Shown: positions 63,601 to 64,000 of the stretch, piece after piece
Position numbering within the stretch: position 1 is the first letter of the stretch
Layout: every line of letters begins with the position of its first letter
Assembly: GCA_019448385.1 (NCBI GenBank)
Contig: JAGTXO010000022.1
Location: 7,501 to 71,500 of the forward strand
DNA: 64,000 bases
Origin: Diacronema lutheri
Taxonomy: Eukaryota > Haptophyta > Pavlovophyceae > Pavlovales > Pavlovaceae
Reading direction: 5' to 3'
Translations under genes and position numbers: made by a program
Notes under the pieces: model-generated
Told to the model about the DNA's origin: nothing
The model's input: the letters and a program-made list of their open reading frames with translations, nothing else
Database searches by the model: none

Positions 63601-64000
63601 GCTGCTCTCGCCAACCGACGCGAGAAGCGCCAGCACAACGTCCACGCGCGCGTTCTCGCCGAAGCCGTCGGCGATCAGCGCAGCCAGCTCGTCGCGTTTC
63701 ACCGAGCTCAAAACAGCCGCGAGCGCGGCGCGGCGCGAATGCTCGCCTGGTGCGTTGTCGATGAACGCGAGGATCCGCGCGTTGCGCGAGTCGTCGGACT
63801 GGATGGCCGATGGTTGCTCGAGCAGCAGGTCCGAGTGCGCGCGGCGTAGCCGATGGAGCGCGGCGAGCGCGTCGACGCGGTCCGCCTCGGCACGCGCCGC
63901 GCGCGCCTCGAGCGCCGCCACGTTTGCCGCCTGGAGCGCGCGCAGCATCGCCGCGAGCGTCGTCGTGAAGAAGCTGCGAGGCGCGCAGCGCGCGCGCGTA
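60673..64000 (-). CDS. Large EF-hand protein (N-terminus beyond the window)
   Basis: Exons from beyond 64000 to 62035 and 61845-60673. The 189-bp intron (61846-62034, GTGCGC...GCCAG) is a multiple of three with no stop. About 1045 residues are visible when spliced. The N-terminal visible part is helical and repeat-like (LAALIADGFGENARVDVVLA, ALLPAVAKSLPPSDG). The C-terminal part has one convincing EF-hand (DLKGDGVFSVDEF at about 61257-61295), with ligands at the expected spacing, preceded by LRREEARPLRDLYIAT. It ends with a charged, low-complexity tail (RERERERDPERE). The frame is open to the window edge, and a 3' splice site may lie near 63974. The family is not recognised. Calcium-regulated scaffolding, perhaps ciliary, is a guess. 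Confidence 0.7.
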   Translation of the reverse strand, partial: TRARCAPRSFFTTTLAAMLRALQAANVAALEARAARAEADRVDALAALHRLRRAHSDLLLEQPSAIQSDDSRNARILAFIDNAPGEHSRRAALAAVLSSVKRDELAALIADGFGENARVDVVLALLASVGESSRATALAALVDAQADGARAMALGRMIRALHAREWAALLPAVAKSLPPSDGVAWMLEIGNGLEPHQVAKVVESLVRGSRLLRVSSTVLAPIVIELLNVVEPEVLIELLLQAIRSWEPAVRAELLAEMTESDAHAWSLQIVTARDKATADAAAAANLSTLDRLRAANRQRELARADSGSTPALGVADASAGGGDTGGVTVGAYTGERDDVDYWKPPLPLLVTLEPESTTTTTRDWAELLTNVVAAAPAQARGVALGADLASADAEATPSILHRAIDAWGGRRAALHIAQLYRLLNEPDRLDCLTRMSERWGGGELRLAAVQLRHVERPARARLGSGERSALARAASKPVLGVGGALPGQGAPLRAGGAAAVYGEDNDDEYGTDANELRAQADAAGGLLPAPSRAARLEGIEPDAQVWLRLPPEWARLTWAGEALATELSLRKTLQLIAVLIEARALAGDSLPAEQHSSFPAFVWRWMVRTHGKRSHALANVSDLLLSVQTHFRLHARVRIFAQLAGLLGEAATAEVRARRRARAPCRGRDERSRSRACARPCAPLTARALPRATIGPRTHTHPILTSPPSSCVCIPRQAFAIVRKAYSTAYATHELSDAMSGDALIDAKLDAVAVTAATTSALEMAEAMDDENDELASMSAERRVALLANADDDALTAGSHGAYALVDAPTLLVQMDLPLSLESQISIWIGKRLEKGPAAEPLDAMLTRFESTGAERALHPPEGVRRTPTKVPALAIDDLVEMLLRAHLALRREEARPLRDLYIATDLKGDGVFSVDEFSQLVQRALKLSAAKRSVSADETESLFLEALRETRMHDPAMPDDCISPLAWELVATRHALVLGSAEGMGLVLAPPLVERPPALPVQPAFAHAAQKDAAQGRRKAETGAARKQETGARERERERDPERENSGRAPEALPAAAGRLPSQQPPSGAAMLSALSGAATSGAATPSASQGGREPSGTRRARSDGV

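Overview
The window is nuclear DNA of a eukaryotic alga with very high GC, tightly packed genes on both strands, short GT-AG introns and abundant Ala/Arg/Pro-rich proteins. A plastid-lipid-associated fibrillin, a carotenoid-isomerase-like flavoprotein, a soluble acyl-ACP desaturase and Ser-Pro-rich cell-surface proteins indicate a photosynthetic host. A GT29 sialyltransferase, matrixin-like metalloproteases and a UBA-containing myosin point away from land plants. A haptophyte (pavlovophyte-like) or pelagophyte fits best, but the sequence alone does not settle this.

Layout. 1-6.6 kb: the 3' end of one extracellular-matrix gene and a complete paralogue-like gene (signal peptide, leucine-rich repeats on five 72-nt exons, a huge SPPP tract, a root-cap-like domain). 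6.7-13.4 kb: a TRIP4/ASC-1 protein fused to an AlkB dioxygenase, a small coiled-coil protein, two identical tRNA-Leu(AAG) genes plus a tRNA fragment, a p24 cargo receptor and a fibrillin. 13.8-19.6 kb: an intronless myosin with IQ, UBA and Gly/Phe-rich tail regions. 19.7-24.6 kb: hAT-type transposon copy 1. 24.7-35.2 kb: two inverted paralogous membrane metalloproteases surrounding an acyl-ACP desaturase, a coiled-coil protein, an AP2 factor and an F-box-like protein. 35.2-38.5 kb: a membrane fatty-acid desaturase, a COA3-like microprotein and ribosomal protein uL16. 38.6-45.8 kb: four consecutive glycosyltransferase-type genes. 46-48 kb: a membrane-anchored SPPP protein. 48.4-55.6 kb: a carotenoid-isomerase-like enzyme, a five-knuckle CCHC protein, a CULT-domain protein and an FtsH-like AAA protein lacking its peptidase domain. 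55.7-60.6 kb: hAT copy 2, nearly identical to copy 1 and in the same orientation. 60.7-64 kb: a large EF-hand protein running off the right edge.

Themes. Many genes concern the secretory route and cell surface (p24 receptor, glycosyltransferases, Ser-Pro-rich glycoproteins, membrane metalloproteases) or plastid and lipid chemistry (two desaturases, fibrillin, carotenoid isomerase). All 23 introns I could place with good support begin GTG, and 20 begin GTGCG instead of the usual GTAAGT-like donor. Exon joins were inferred by eye from splice signals, reading phase and protein-family continuity. The two hAT copies are the clearest recently mobile DNA.
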